From an uncultured Clostridia bacterium (lineage in GTDB: Bacteria; Bacillota; Clostridia; Lachnospirales; Lachnospiraceae), in assembly GCA_947385955.1 (NCBI GenBank), contig CANDNA010000009.1, positions 1 to 64,000 of the forward strand: a stretch of 64,000 bases of DNA, given 5' to 3'. Position 1 is the stretch's first letter, and each line of letters opens with the position of its first letter. Of the stretch, positions 24,440-33,288 are shown piece by piece. Position numbers and translations under genes: made by a program. The notes under the pieces are model-generated. The model ran no database searches. It was not told the DNA's origin and saw nothing but the letters and a program-made list of their open reading frames with translations.

Positions 24440-27061
24440 CAGATAGGTACGTCCGCTTTCCTGCCTGGTTTCATAGTCCTGCAGAAGCTGCCGGCCAGCC
24501 CGGCGTATCTCCTCCTGCAGCTCTCTGGCGGAAATCAACAGACAGCCTGCGCCGCGGATAATGATCTGTTCCAGTCCGTCGGAAGTGGCCACACTGATCT
24601 GATATCTGGATGCATTTTCATGGGCAAATTTTTCGATAAACCGGTCTGCTGTCTCTGCCTCTCTGGTATACACCACCCGGATATTATGATAAGACACCGT
24701 TTCCTCCTGGTGGCCCGACAGTCGGTAAGCATCAAATACTGCGATCAGCTCACAGCCGCGGATCCCCTGATAATTGCACAGAATATCCAGAAGTCTCCCT
24801 CTGGCGCCGTCCAGATTCACCTCAGCCAATGCTTTCAATTCCTCCCAGGCAAATATAATGTTATACCCGTCTACAAGCAGATACTCCGGCTTTTTCTCCT
24901 GCGGCTTATAAATTCTGGTCCCGGATGTCTCATTTTCCTGCTGTCTGCGTCTGGCGGAAATGCCTTTACGGTTCACCGGTCGGTCTTTCCGGTTGGCATA
25001 GGCAGTCTTTTCCAGTATGGCGTCAATTTCTTCCGTACCAATGGACAGTTCATGCTCCCGCTTCCGTTCTTTTTCTGCCTGACGCCGGATCTCCTGATCC
25101 GTTTTTTCCCGCTCTGTCTTAAAGATCGACGGCAGATGCATGTAGTCCGGCACCTCATCCCAGGGTACGGTAAAACCGGCTCCATGTACGCAGAATACCG
25201 AAGAGGACGGATTTCTCATATCCCGTTCCGGATCATACCGGGATGCTGCCAGTACTTCTTCCGCATTATGGCAGGGCCCATATCCTTTCATCGTACAGGA
25301 CAGATGGCCCAGCCCCTTTGTATATGCCGTTACCTCTGCCTGATAAGCCTGCAGACAGACAGCCGGTGCACTGCCCCGGATCAAAGCCGTACCGTTTTCC
25401 AGCTCCGGCTGACAGGATACGGCTGACAGCCTGTCCAGATCTGTCATGGCGCGCCCCACCATAGTATCCGGCACTTCCAGCAGAAATTCATAATAAGGCT
25501 CCAGCAGGACGCTGTCTGCCTGCATCAGCCCCTGTCGGATCGCCCGGTAGGTAGCCTGACGGAAATCGCCGCCCTCCGTATGCTTCAGATGGGCTTTCCC
25601 TGACACCAGTGTCACTTTTATATCCGTCAGACCGGCTCCCGTCAGCACTCCTCTGTGTTCTTTTTCCCGCAGATGGGTCAGCACCAGCCGCTGCCAGTTC
25701 CGATCCAGCACATCCTCACTGCATGCACTGACGAACTGCATACCGCTGCCCGCTTCTCCCGGTTCCAGCAGCAGATGGACCTCCGCATAATGGCGAAGCG
25801 GTTCAAAGTGCCCCACACCCTCCACCCGGTTTGCAATGGTCTCTTTATATACGATACGGCCCGGCCCGAAAGATACCCCGATTCCAAACCGTTCCCGTAT
25901 CCGCCGCGTCAGAATCTGCAACTGGATCTCTCCCATCAGCTTCAGTTGCAGCTTACGGGTTTCTTCATCCCACAGGATATGCAGCTCCGGTTCTTCCTCT
26001 TCGATCTGCCGCAGCCAGGGCAGCGCCTTCACCGGATCGCACCCTTCCTCCAGTATCATCTCATAGGAAAGCACCGGTTCCAGAAGCGGCAGCCAGGTTC
26101 CCTGCTCACTGCCCAGGCCTTCCCCGGCAAAGGTATGCTCCGGTCCCGTTACCGCCGCCACCCAGCCTGCCTCCAGCTCCTGCAGCAGCTCATAACCGGC
26201 CCCGGAATACAGCCTGATCTGATCCACCTTTTCTTTCACCGGGCCGTTTTCGGTCTGTGTCACAATCTGATCCTTTACTGACAGCTTTCCTCCTGTTATT
26301 TTTAAATAAGTAAGCCTGCGTCCCTGCTCATCCCGTCCGATTTTATAGACCCTGGCCCCAAATGCACCGGGAAAAGCAGGCGGCTTCAGATAATGACGGA
26401 TTCCACACAGAAAGTCAGCCACTCCCTTTCCGTCAAGGGCACAGCCAAAATAGCAGGGAAACAGCAGACGCCTGCGGATCATTTCCCGGATTTTCTCATC
26501 GGATACCCGTCCGGACTGAAGAAACAGTTCCAGCGCCGCCTCTTCGCACATGGCAATGTTATCATAAAAAGGCTCCGTTCCCCGTCTGCCTTCCGAAAAA
26601 TCCACGCACCCTTCTCCCAACTCTTCCTGCAGCGCCGAAAGCAGGGCTTCCTTCTCTCCTTCATACCGGTCCATCTTATTGATAAAAAAGAAAACAGGTA
26701 TGTTGTAGCTTGCAAGCAGCCTCCACAGTGTCCGGGTATGGGCCTGTACACCGTCTGCCGCACTCAGGACCAGCACAGCGCCATCCAGGATCTGCAGAGT
26801 ACGCTCCATTTCTGCCGAAAAATCCACATGGCCCGGCGTATCCACCAATACGATATCCAGGTCTGTTCCTTTCAGCACCGCCTGTTTGGAAAAAACCGTA
26901 ATGCCCCGCTCTTTTTCCACCGCATAGGTATCCAGAAATGCCTCTCCCTTATCTACCCGGCCTCTTTCCCGCAAAGCGCCGTTTTCAAACAGCAGACTTT
27001 CTGACAGAGTGGTTTTGCCCGCATCCACATGGGCCAGGATTCCCAAAATCAATGCCTTCAT
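24413..27061 (-). CDS. Tet(M)/EF-G-like GTPase fused to a Rae1/YacP-type NYN nuclease domain
   Basis: This is an 882-residue protein. Residues 1-660 match ribosomal protection proteins: G1 AHVDAGKTT, G3 DTPGHVDF, G4 NKMD, an atypical G5 (FGCALDGKG), and a domain IV tip SGKAHLKHTEGGDFRQATYR. A charged linker (about 665-725) leads to a C-terminal NYN domain (about 727-865): YLLVDGYNIIFAWEEL with Asp731, VFDAYR, TREAETADRFIEKFA and VATSDGLEQ. This closely follows Bacillus YacP/Rae1, a ribosome-bound endoribonuclease that cuts mRNA in the A site. I infer that the GTPase delivers the nuclease to a stalled or drug-bound ribosome. A tetracycline-resistance label would be unsafe on this evidence. Confidence 0.88.
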   Translation of the reverse strand: MKALILGILAHVDAGKTTLSESLLFENGALRERGRVDKGEAFLDTYAVEKERGITVFSKQAVLKGTDLDIVLVDTPGHVDFSAEMERTLQILDGAVLVLSAADGVQAHTRTLWRLLASYNIPVFFFINKMDRYEGEKEALLSALQEELGEGCVDFSEGRRGTEPFYDNIAMCEEAALELFLQSGRVSDEKIREMIRRRLLFPCYFGCALDGKGVADFLCGIRHYLKPPAFPGAFGARVYKIGRDEQGRRLTYLKITGGKLSVKDQIVTQTENGPVKEKVDQIRLYSGAGYELLQELEAGWVAAVTGPEHTFAGEGLGSEQGTWLPLLEPVLSYEMILEEGCDPVKALPWLRQIEEEEPELHILWDEETRKLQLKLMGEIQLQILTRRIRERFGIGVSFGPGRIVYKETIANRVEGVGHFEPLRHYAEVHLLLEPGEAGSGMQFVSACSEDVLDRNWQRLVLTHLREKEHRGVLTGAGLTDIKVTLVSGKAHLKHTEGGDFRQATYRAIRQGLMQADSVLLEPYYEFLLEVPDTMVGRAMTDLDRLSAVSCQPELENGTALIRGSAPAVCLQAYQAEVTAYTKGLGHLSCTMKGYGPCHNAEEVLAASRYDPERDMRNPSSSVFCVHGAGFTVPWDEVPDYMHLPSIFKTEREKTDQEIRRQAEKERKREHELSIGTEEIDAILEKTAYANRKDRPVNRKGISARRRQQENETSGTRIYKPQEKKPEYLLVDGYNIIFAWEELKALAEVNLDGARGRLLDILCNYQGIRGCELIAVFDAYRLSGHQEETVSYHNIRVVYTREAETADRFIEKFAHENASRYQISVATSDGLEQIIIRGAGCLLISARELQEEIRRAGRQLLQDYETRQESGRTYLSDLFPHLD

Positions 27062-27066
27062 CGATT

Positions 27067-27789
27067 CTAACCCTGAAACGGATCTGTGAAATAACCGCTG
27101 CCGGAAACCGGTTCTCCGTTTTTATGCAGATGCCATACATCTCCCATTCCCTGACAGCGAAAAGCGGCAATGCCCAGTTCCACCTCTTCACTGCCCGCAA
27201 TGGTCACGGAAGAAGGCGGCAGAAAACAGCCCTGAATCAATGCAGGGAACGAAATGCCCAGAAGATGGGACAATATGATACAGGTGATTCCCATATGGCA
27301 GACAAACACAAGGGTTCTTTCCTCTCCCGGCTCCATTCTGTAATACCCTCTTTCCCTGTGACATCCATATGCAGCCAGCAGGGCATCCAGATTTTCGCAG
27401 GTTTCCCTGTATACATCCTTCACACAGGGCAGATCCCCGCTCTGCCCCATAATTTCCGCATCATACCAGGTATCCTTTCCGTACAGTTCCGGTATCTCCG
27501 TCCAGAATGCAGGAGCAAAATCCCAGGGAATCCCATACGGACCCCCATATTTTTTATCAATTTTGGCCCGAAACTCCTGCAGCCAGTCCAGTACTATGGC
27601 CTTCCTGCCCAGAGCCTCTTCGATCGGCTCCGCCGTCTTTCTGGCCCTGCCCAGACAGGACACATAGAGCCCGTCCACCTTCCAGTCCTTTACCCGCTCG
27701 CCCAGGAATGCAGCTTCCCGCATCCCCTTTTCCGTCAATGAATCGTGTACATAATCCGGATCGCCATGCCTGATCAATATCAGTTTCAT
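27067..27789 (-). CDS. Histidine phosphatase family protein
   Basis: This is a 240-residue phosphoglycerate-mutase-like phosphatase. The catalytic RHG lies in MKLILIRHGDPDYVHDSLTE, followed by GMREAAFLGERV and VSCLGRARKTAEPI. The second catalytic His is in VFVCHMGITCIILSHLLG. The ATG is chosen over a TTG four codons upstream because the family usually starts MKxxLxRHG. The substrate is unknown. The stop lies 5 bp before the start of the GTPase-nuclease gene, so the two are probably co-expressed. Confidence 0.88.
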   Translation of the reverse strand: MKLILIRHGDPDYVHDSLTEKGMREAAFLGERVKDWKVDGLYVSCLGRARKTAEPIEEALGRKAIVLDWLQEFRAKIDKKYGGPYGIPWDFAPAFWTEIPELYGKDTWYDAEIMGQSGDLPCVKDVYRETCENLDALLAAYGCHRERGYYRMEPGEERTLVFVCHMGITCIILSHLLGISFPALIQGCFLPPSSVTIAGSEEVELGIAAFRCQGMGDVWHLHKNGEPVSGSGYFTDPFQG

Positions 27790-27931
27790 CCTTCCACTCA
27801 AATCCTTTCCGCTGTATTTTTCAACTATCTTTTCTGTCTCTCATTAAACCGCAGAAGCCGGCCGGTGTCAATGCCGGAAGTCAAAAGGGGAAGCGGAAAA
27901 AAGAAGTCCCACATGGAAACGGATTCACACT

Positions 27932-28411
27932 CTATACGGAAATCGAAATGCTCACACTCTGTTCCACAGGTACTGCCTCCCCTGTTTTGGTATATATTGC
28001 AGACTCTTTTCCCGAACGGATTTTGATTTGATCAGAATCAGCAGGTTCCGGATTCGCATTGTCTTTTTCGCCCCTGCCGGTCTCTGTCGTATCCTGATTC
28101 GTATCCGTATCCCTGTTTTCATCAATTCTCTCTTCCAGTTTTTCACGCTCTTCCCTGCGCTTCCTGATGGCCTCTTCACGCTCTGATTTTTCTCTTTCCC
28201 TGGCTTCCTTTGCATCTTCTTCCATTCCCTGGGCAGCTTTTGTTTTATATTCTTCTGTTTTGTCCGCAAATTCCCCCACATATCCCATTGCTCTTTCCAT
28301 TGTTGCCGTATCGCCCCTGCGCCTTGCTTCCTTAAATACCCGCATGGGAGTATTCAGCAGATTCATATTCGTACTCGCCCCCACAAGTCCTTCCATCGTT
28401 TTTATATGCAT
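27932..28411 (-). CDS. Hypothetical charged helical protein
   Basis: This is a 159-residue soluble protein. The first 70 residues (MEGLVGASTNMNLLNTPMRV, then GDTATMERAMGYVGEFADK) look like a conserved short domain. The middle is a long charged helix of Glu, Arg and Lys (about 68-105), and the C-terminus is low in complexity. I remember similar Clostridial proteins only as hypotheticals. No signal peptide or membrane segment is visible. It is isolated from its neighbours by gaps on both sides; the upstream 250 bp hold only the spore-coat terminator. Confidence 0.6.
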   Translation of the reverse strand: MHIKTMEGLVGASTNMNLLNTPMRVFKEARRRGDTATMERAMGYVGEFADKTEEYKTKAAQGMEEDAKEAREREKSEREEAIRKRREEREKLEERIDENRDTDTNQDTTETGRGEKDNANPEPADSDQIKIRSGKESAIYTKTGEAVPVEQSVSISISV

Positions 28412-28616
28412 ACGAATCCTCCCTTCTTACTGTTTTTCAAATTCTGAAAATACATACAATCCATAGTATCCATATATGGTATGTATCGGCAAAAACAGAA
28501 ATCCATTTCAAATTTTGCTGTGAACTGACATTTCAATGCTGTGAATGGAGCCTTCCATCAATAATATTCTTCCAGACCGCCCCAGTGCGGGCCACAGGGC
28601 CATAATACCCCAAAAA

Positions 28617-28644
28617 CCGGAGCACTTCTGAAACTGTGCTCCGG
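28617..28644 (-). terminator. Strong terminator after the spore coat gene
   Basis: CCGGAGCAC and GTGCTCCGG (28617-28644) form a perfect 9-bp GC-rich stem, followed on the minus strand by five T. It lies about 15 bp after the spore coat stop. On the plus strand the stem is also followed by TTTT, so it may work in both directions. Confidence 0.85.
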
Positions 28645-28659
28645 CTTTTGTCTGCCTGC

Positions 28660-29118
28660 TTACTGCATGCCATTGACCTGTTTATACTTATACAGCATTT
28701 CGGCATGGTTCTGCTCTTCGATCTGGATATCGGCAAGGAGCTTCCTTACCTCGGAATCGCTGCAGGTAAATACATTGGTATTGTATTCGGAAGATACCAG
28801 CTTCTCTGTTCCGATACAGTCTGTGGCCAGGAAGCAGTCATCTTTTTTGTCCTGAGAGTTGGTCATCTGATCATAAGTCCTCTTGGGATTGTAGTCTCTT
28901 CCTCTGGAATCGTTACAGTTGCAGGAAGGAACGGTTCCTTTCAGAACCTGACTGAGAGAATTGTAATGTTCCTGTTCATTCTCTTTCAGGGTCTGAAACA
29001 GGCTCTTTAACTCTGTGTCATGAGCCTGCTGTCCGTACTTTTCATACTTTTTGATACAGGTTTCTTCCTGTGTCTGTAAATCCTTGATCGTTGTGGCTTC
29101 TTTTTCTGTTAATACCAT
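28660..29118 (-). CDS. CotF-like spore coat protein (ferritin-like)
   Basis: This is a 152-residue protein of the CotF/ferritin-like spore coat family. An N-terminal helix pair (TIKDLQTQEETCIKKYEKYG, QQAHDTELKSLFQTL, EQEHYNSLSQVL) is followed by a Cys-containing linker and a C-terminal helix pair (CFLATDCIGTEKLVSS, IQIEEQNHAEMLYKY). Members are made in the mother cell and assembled into the coat, which supports a spore-forming host. A sigma-E or sigma-K promoter would be expected but I could not place one with confidence. Confidence 0.82.
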   Translation of the reverse strand: MVLTEKEATTIKDLQTQEETCIKKYEKYGQQAHDTELKSLFQTLKENEQEHYNSLSQVLKGTVPSCNCNDSRGRDYNPKRTYDQMTNSQDKKDDCFLATDCIGTEKLVSSEYNTNVFTCSDSEVRKLLADIQIEEQNHAEMLYKYKQVNGMQ

Positions 29119-29205
29119 ACACGTGCACCTCGTTTCGCATATTGATTGTAATTTTTACAGTGTCAGTATGCCCAAAGCGGGGTAAACTATGCATGGCGGG
29201 CGCTG

Positions 29206-29709
29206 TCAGTAGCTTCGAATCCGGTCCTGTGAATCATCTTCCGTATTTACAATTTTTTGAATGACTACAAAATAGCTGTAGGTATCATTGACTTTCACCG
29301 ATACCCGTTCTCCCTCCCGATGCCCCATCAGCGCCTTTCCCAACGGTGATTCAATGCTGATCAGATTGTGCAGGGAATCCCCCCGGACAGTGGTTACGAT
29401 CCTGTACTCCTCCGTGGCGTCGTCCTCTTCAAAATACACCGTCACCGTATTGTTCATTCCCACTTCATCCGCATTGGAATGCTCGTCGATGACCTGGGCC
29501 GTCCTCAGCATACGCTCCAGATACCGGATACGACTTTCATTTTTATTTTTTTCCTTTTTGGCCGCATGGTATTCAAAATTTTCACTCAAATCCCCATGCG
29601 CCCTGGTTTCCTTCACTTCCTCCAGCAGTTTGGGCCGAAGCTCCAGCTTCCGGTAATCGATTTCATCCTGCATCTTTTTTACATCCGATTTTGTCAGTTT
29701 ATCATACAT
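29206..29709 (-). CDS. GreA/GreB-family transcript cleavage factor
   Basis: This is a 167-residue Gre factor. The N-terminal coiled coil carries the acidic tip GDLSENFEYHAAKKEKNKNE, which enters the RNA polymerase secondary channel and restarts backtracked complexes. The C-terminal FKBP-like domain has SPLGKALMGHREGERVSVKV. The canonical tip has Ala where this one has Phe (SENFEY). Length agrees with GreA (about 158). It may be a second Gre paralogue of the organism. Confidence 0.9.
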   Translation of the reverse strand: MYDKLTKSDVKKMQDEIDYRKLELRPKLLEEVKETRAHGDLSENFEYHAAKKEKNKNESRIRYLERMLRTAQVIDEHSNADEVGMNNTVTVYFEEDDATEEYRIVTTVRGDSLHNLISIESPLGKALMGHREGERVSVKVNDTYSYFVVIQKIVNTEDDSQDRIRSY

Positions 29710-29806
29710 TTCTTTTCTCCTGTGGCTTCATGGTACCTGTCTTTTCCAATCTTATCACAGATTTTCGGATTTGGTAACAATCCGGATGCAAAAAAGCCTT
29801 TATTTG

Positions 29807-30733
29807 TCAATTTTCAACCGGATTTTGCAGGATTTCCGTCATTCCTCCCGTCAGTATCCCTGTATTGCGTGCATAGATTTCCGGGAACTGCTGTATCGGC
29901 AGAGGATTCTCCCCATATCCTGCTTCGATCGTATACCCGGGCCTGTCAAACTGCAGGATAAACCAGTCCTTATACCCTGCGTTACCGGATGCATAAGGCG
30001 TATCTTCCATCGCATATCCGCTGACTGCCGAGAAGTGTTCTGCAATCCGCCTGGAATCCGCCGGTTCCAGATCTTTATACTTCCAGTAAATCACTTCTCC
30101 CTGGGTATGATAAGCCAGAATCAGGGAAAAATCATGGGCGATTGTAAATTCATAAACTGCCCTGCTCTCCGGGGCGGACAACGGCGCTTCCCCCACGTAA
30201 TCTCTCGGCGCCGGTGTCCGGTAGCCCTGGCTGAATTTGATTTCCCTTGCCAGTTCCCAGTCCGCCGGAAACTGCAGATTCAGATCCACCCCCTCAATAT
30301 TGGCTTTCCAGCCGTCCGGAAACGGGATTTCCGGATAAGCCGCGCCGATCTGCCTGGCCTGCTCATAATACGCCCCTTCTGTCAGAGCGCCCGTCACCAG
30401 ATCCACACCGTCCGGATTGACCACAGGTATTACATACAATGTTACCTGTTGGTACAGGCTCCGGGCATCCGTGCCATACAGCGCTTCTCCGGCCGCCACC
30501 GCCTGTGCATACGCCTCCACAAACTGCAGAAGAACCGGTATGGTAATCCATTCATTGGCATGAAACGCCCCGCTGTAGCAGACCTGCCTGCTGCCGTTTC
30601 CCAGCTTTAATGCCGGTATCTCCTTTCCCATCACACTGCTGCCGATTGCTGTTTTTTCCAGAAAAGGATAAAAAAGCAGCAATCTGTCAATTTCCCGCAT
30701 GATAACCTCATAGGTATAGGCCGTCATTTCCAT
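29807..30733 (-). CDS. M14-family zinc carboxypeptidase (gamma-D-glutamyl-diaminopimelate type)
   Basis: This is a protein of about 308 residues. The zinc site HxxE is in YSGAFHANEWITIPV, the third ligand is probably the His of LAYHTQGEVIYW, substrate-binding residues are in VVNPDGVDL and GVDLNLQFPADW, and the catalytic Glu is in RPGYTIEAGYGENPLP. This pattern matches peptidases that trim peptidoglycan stem peptides in sporulating Clostridia and Bacilli. No signal peptide is seen. The start MEMTAYTYEV is preferred (AGGA upstream); starts 8 and 38 codons earlier are possible. A terminator separates it from the amidase gene. Confidence 0.8.
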   Translation of the reverse strand: MEMTAYTYEVIMREIDRLLLFYPFLEKTAIGSSVMGKEIPALKLGNGSRQVCYSGAFHANEWITIPVLLQFVEAYAQAVAAGEALYGTDARSLYQQVTLYVIPVVNPDGVDLVTGALTEGAYYEQARQIGAAYPEIPFPDGWKANIEGVDLNLQFPADWELAREIKFSQGYRTPAPRDYVGEAPLSAPESRAVYEFTIAHDFSLILAYHTQGEVIYWKYKDLEPADSRRIAEHFSAVSGYAMEDTPYASGNAGYKDWFILQFDRPGYTIEAGYGENPLPIQQFPEIYARNTGILTGGMTEILQNPVEN

Positions 30734-30823
30734 AAAAGTACCTGTTCCTGATTCCATTCCTTTATTATATGCACCAGATACCGGTTCCGAGTCTTTCTGC
30801 AGGATTCCGAGGGGGATTTGCCC

Positions 30824-30857
30824 AAAAAGGACATCAGCCCCCGCCAATGTCCTTTTT
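30824..30857 (-). terminator. Bidirectional terminator after the amidase-deacetylase gene
   Basis: AAAAAGGACAT pairs perfectly with ATGTCCTTTTT across 12 nt (30824-30857). A T-run follows the stem in both directions. On the minus strand it ends the long cell-envelope cluster. Confidence 0.88.
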
Positions 30858-30884
30858 TGATCTTACTGATCCGAGTCCTTCTCC

Positions 30885-32333
30885 CTATCTGAACTGTATC
30901 GGCTCCACCTCCTCATCCAGCGGCTTCACCGTATACTCCGGAAGTGAATCCAGCAAATCCTCCAGGCAGATTCCTGTATTGTACACCACATCATGGGCCA
31001 GCATAACCACCTTTTCCCGGCCCAGGGTTGTGGCTACGGCATTTGCCACCAGTTCCTGCGGCTCCCGGCTTCCCACTGCGTCGTCCAGGCTGGCGTTCCA
31101 GTCAAAATAAATGTACCCCCTTTCTGTCATCTCCGCCACAATCTCATCACTGATTTTCTCATTATAATGGTTGATGCTGCCTCCGGGGAAGCGGAAAATC
31201 TTTGTATCCACACCGGTCACTTCATACACAATCTGATGCGCCGCTTCAAAATCCTGAATAAAACCGTCTACGCTCTGATATACCGTCCCATAGTCGTGGT
31301 TATCACAGTGAATGCCGATGCTGTGTCCCTCTGCCACGATTCTTCTGGCGATATCCGGATGCTTTCTTACATTTTCCCCTACCAGGAAAAAGGTGGCCTG
31401 AATCCCTCTCTCTTTCAGAATATCCAGTACTCTGGCCGTATTTTCTTCAGACGGGCCGTCGTCAAAGGTCAGATACATGGTCTTGGGATGGAAGTAATAT
31501 TCGATGCCCTGTACGATTCCTGCGGCAATCATATCCTGATATTCCGGTGTGACCAGTTTTTTTCGCTCCTCTTCATTGGAAAGGAAACCTGTTTCGATCA
31601 GGCAGGCGGGCATCTCGGTACTGCCGGTTACATGAAACTCCGCATCTCCCCGCGGTTCCCTCTCCTGGGTCCCTATGCTTTTGGCAGTCTGCTGCCTGAG
31701 CAGCAGCGCCAGCCTCTTATTGTCCCGCAGGGTATCCGTCCCCGCATACCAGACCTCCATGCCGCTGACACTGGTATCCTCCCAGGCGTTCTGATGAATG
31801 CTTACGTAAATATCCGCATCCAGTGCATTGGCCAGCTTCACCCTGTTCTCCTTTGATATGTAAGTATCCCCTTCCCGTGCCATGATGACCTGATATCCCA
31901 GCTCTTCCAGCCTGGTCTGCACCCGTTTTGCGATTTCCAGATTGATCACCTTCTCCTGAATCCCATCTCTGGCACAGCCCTCATCCGCTCCGCCGTGTCC
32001 GGCATCCACAAATACTATCGGCGCTCCTTTCTTCTCCACCAGAATCTGCGCCGGCGCTTCTTCCCCGGATACGGCATTTCCGGATATGGCATCGGCAGAG
32101 ATCATATCCAGCGTACAGCCATTCACGGTAATTGTACTTTCTACTCCTTCTATTTCTTTTTCCTGCGCTGCAAACACATGGGCCAGCGGCAGCTTTTGCA
32201 GCAGAAATCCGGTGGGACATGCCAGACATGCCACAAGTGCAATGGCAAGCAGGCGCTTTCCCATTTTGATGATCTTTTTTCTCCTCTGATTTTTATGACA
32301 ATATTTGCTGAAATAAGTATCTCTTTCGTACAT
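30885..32333 (-). CDS. Amidase_3 / polysaccharide deacetylase fusion cell-wall enzyme
   Basis: This is a 482-residue protein. The ATG at 32333 follows AAGGAG by 8 nt. An N-terminal membrane anchor or signal segment (GKRLLAIALVACLACPTGFL) is followed by an N-acetylmuramoyl-L-alanine amidase domain (about 107-285) with zinc motifs VDAGHGGADEG and VSIHQNAW and the catalytic Glu in ACLIETGFLSN. A NodB-type polysaccharide deacetylase domain (about 287-470) carries TFDDGPSEENT, IGIHCDNHDYG, FRFPGGS and DWNASLDD. The second domain has the metal-binding pattern, with HCDNHD in place of the usual H(S/T)xxH. It could cut stem peptides and deacetylate glycan on the same wall. Confidence 0.88.
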   Translation of the reverse strand: MYERDTYFSKYCHKNQRRKKIIKMGKRLLAIALVACLACPTGFLLQKLPLAHVFAAQEKEIEGVESTITVNGCTLDMISADAISGNAVSGEEAPAQILVEKKGAPIVFVDAGHGGADEGCARDGIQEKVINLEIAKRVQTRLEELGYQVIMAREGDTYISKENRVKLANALDADIYVSIHQNAWEDTSVSGMEVWYAGTDTLRDNKRLALLLRQQTAKSIGTQEREPRGDAEFHVTGSTEMPACLIETGFLSNEEERKKLVTPEYQDMIAAGIVQGIEYYFHPKTMYLTFDDGPSEENTARVLDILKERGIQATFFLVGENVRKHPDIARRIVAEGHSIGIHCDNHDYGTVYQSVDGFIQDFEAAHQIVYEVTGVDTKIFRFPGGSINHYNEKISDEIVAEMTERGYIYFDWNASLDDAVGSREPQELVANAVATTLGREKVVMLAHDVVYNTGICLEDLLDSLPEYTVKPLDEEVEPIQFR

Positions 32334-32399
32334 TTTATGATGCTCCTTACTCAAATAGAATCCAGTTGGTACTTTATGATTCCAGATTACACAGGAGCT

Positions 32400-32465
32400 G
32401 CATCAAAATATCATCATTTTTGCATCAAAGTATCATCATTTTTGCATCATTTTTGCATCATTTGG
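32400..32465. repeat. Short tandem repeat between two envelope genes
   Basis: Two near-identical 22-bp units begin at 32400 and 32422 (first half GCATCAAAATA, second half TCATCATTTTT). Two 11-bp half units follow (32444 and 32455). The last half unit overlaps the stop codon of the upstream secreted-protein gene. Such arrays vary by slipped replication. Confidence 0.85.
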
Positions 32466-33288
32466 AAATCTTCAGAAACAGTTCGTTGATTCCCTCATAA
32501 AATCCCACCGTTACGATTGTCCGATCCTCCCCCATTCCGGGAAACACATATTTTTTAAAATAGGGCGTGGTTTCCAGCAGCGGATTGTCCGATTCATAGG
32601 GGGCCGGGCTGTCCAGGCCCATATAGCCGCTCCACTTTTCCATGATCTCATCCGCATCAATCTCTTCCCAGAGCAGGGGCGTCCTGACATAAAATTCATA
32701 AATCTTTCCGTCATCCGCATCAATATAGGCATCAATCAGACGGTTTCTCTTGTCCGCATTTTCCCGGCTGTTGGAAAGGCTCATTTTCCAGACCGCAATA
32801 TTGTTTCTCGGCTCCAGCACATCGATGGCGGAATAGAGTGTGGCATCATAAAAGCCCGGTTCCACTTCCCGGATTTCTTCCGGCAGGATACCTGCCTCTT
32901 TCAGAAATGCCAGTGCATTGTTACAGGTTTCAAAGATCTGCTCATTGGTAATCTCTCTGCCGGAAGGCCCCCGGTAATTCAGGACAAACGCATAGGAGCC
33001 TTCCGGTTCCTGGTACCCCACACCCTCACTGTCCAGCCGGGTCATGGCATTGCTCTCACTTTCCGGCAGCGTCTGATTGCTCAGGCAGCGGGATAATATG
33101 TACAATTTTTCATTGGCATTCAGTCTGTACCGGTATCCGGCTCCGGCAGTTTCCGATGTCTGTGTATGAATGGCATTTAACAGAGCCTTATCCTGATATC
33201 TGGCCAATGCTTCCGGCCCCCAGATGGAAACCGCAATGGAACATGCGGCAAATAAGAGCAGAGCCGGGGTTTTCAATCTGAATTTCAT
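32458..33288 (-). CDS. Secreted or membrane-anchored protein of a two-component operon
   Basis: This is a 276-residue protein with an N-terminal hydrophobic signal/anchor (TPALLLFAACSIAVSIWG). The body has NEKLYILSRCLSNQTLPESE, FLKEAGILPEEIREVEPGFY and AYIDADDGKIYEFYV, reminiscent of PepSY/YpeB-like extracytoplasmic domains, but I do not assign a family. It starts by an ATGA overlap with the histidine kinase gene, so it is probably a sensor accessory or target of that system. Its stop lies within a tandem repeat. Confidence 0.65.
   Translation of the reverse strand: MKFRLKTPALLLFAACSIAVSIWGPEALARYQDKALLNAIHTQTSETAGAGYRYRLNANEKLYILSRCLSNQTLPESESNAMTRLDSEGVGYQEPEGSYAFVLNYRGPSGREITNEQIFETCNNALAFLKEAGILPEEIREVEPGFYDATLYSAIDVLEPRNNIAVWKMSLSNSRENADKRNRLIDAYIDADDGKIYEFYVRTPLLWEEIDADEIMEKWSGYMGLDSPAPYESDNPLLETTPYFKKYVFPGMGEDRTIVTVGFYEGINELFLKISK

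Noticed and set aside
24413..27061. Calling the GTPase a tetracycline resistance gene
   Set aside because: The protein has a changed G5 loop, an altered domain IV tip and an extra nuclease domain; chromosomal housekeeping-like context gives no sign of a resistance element.
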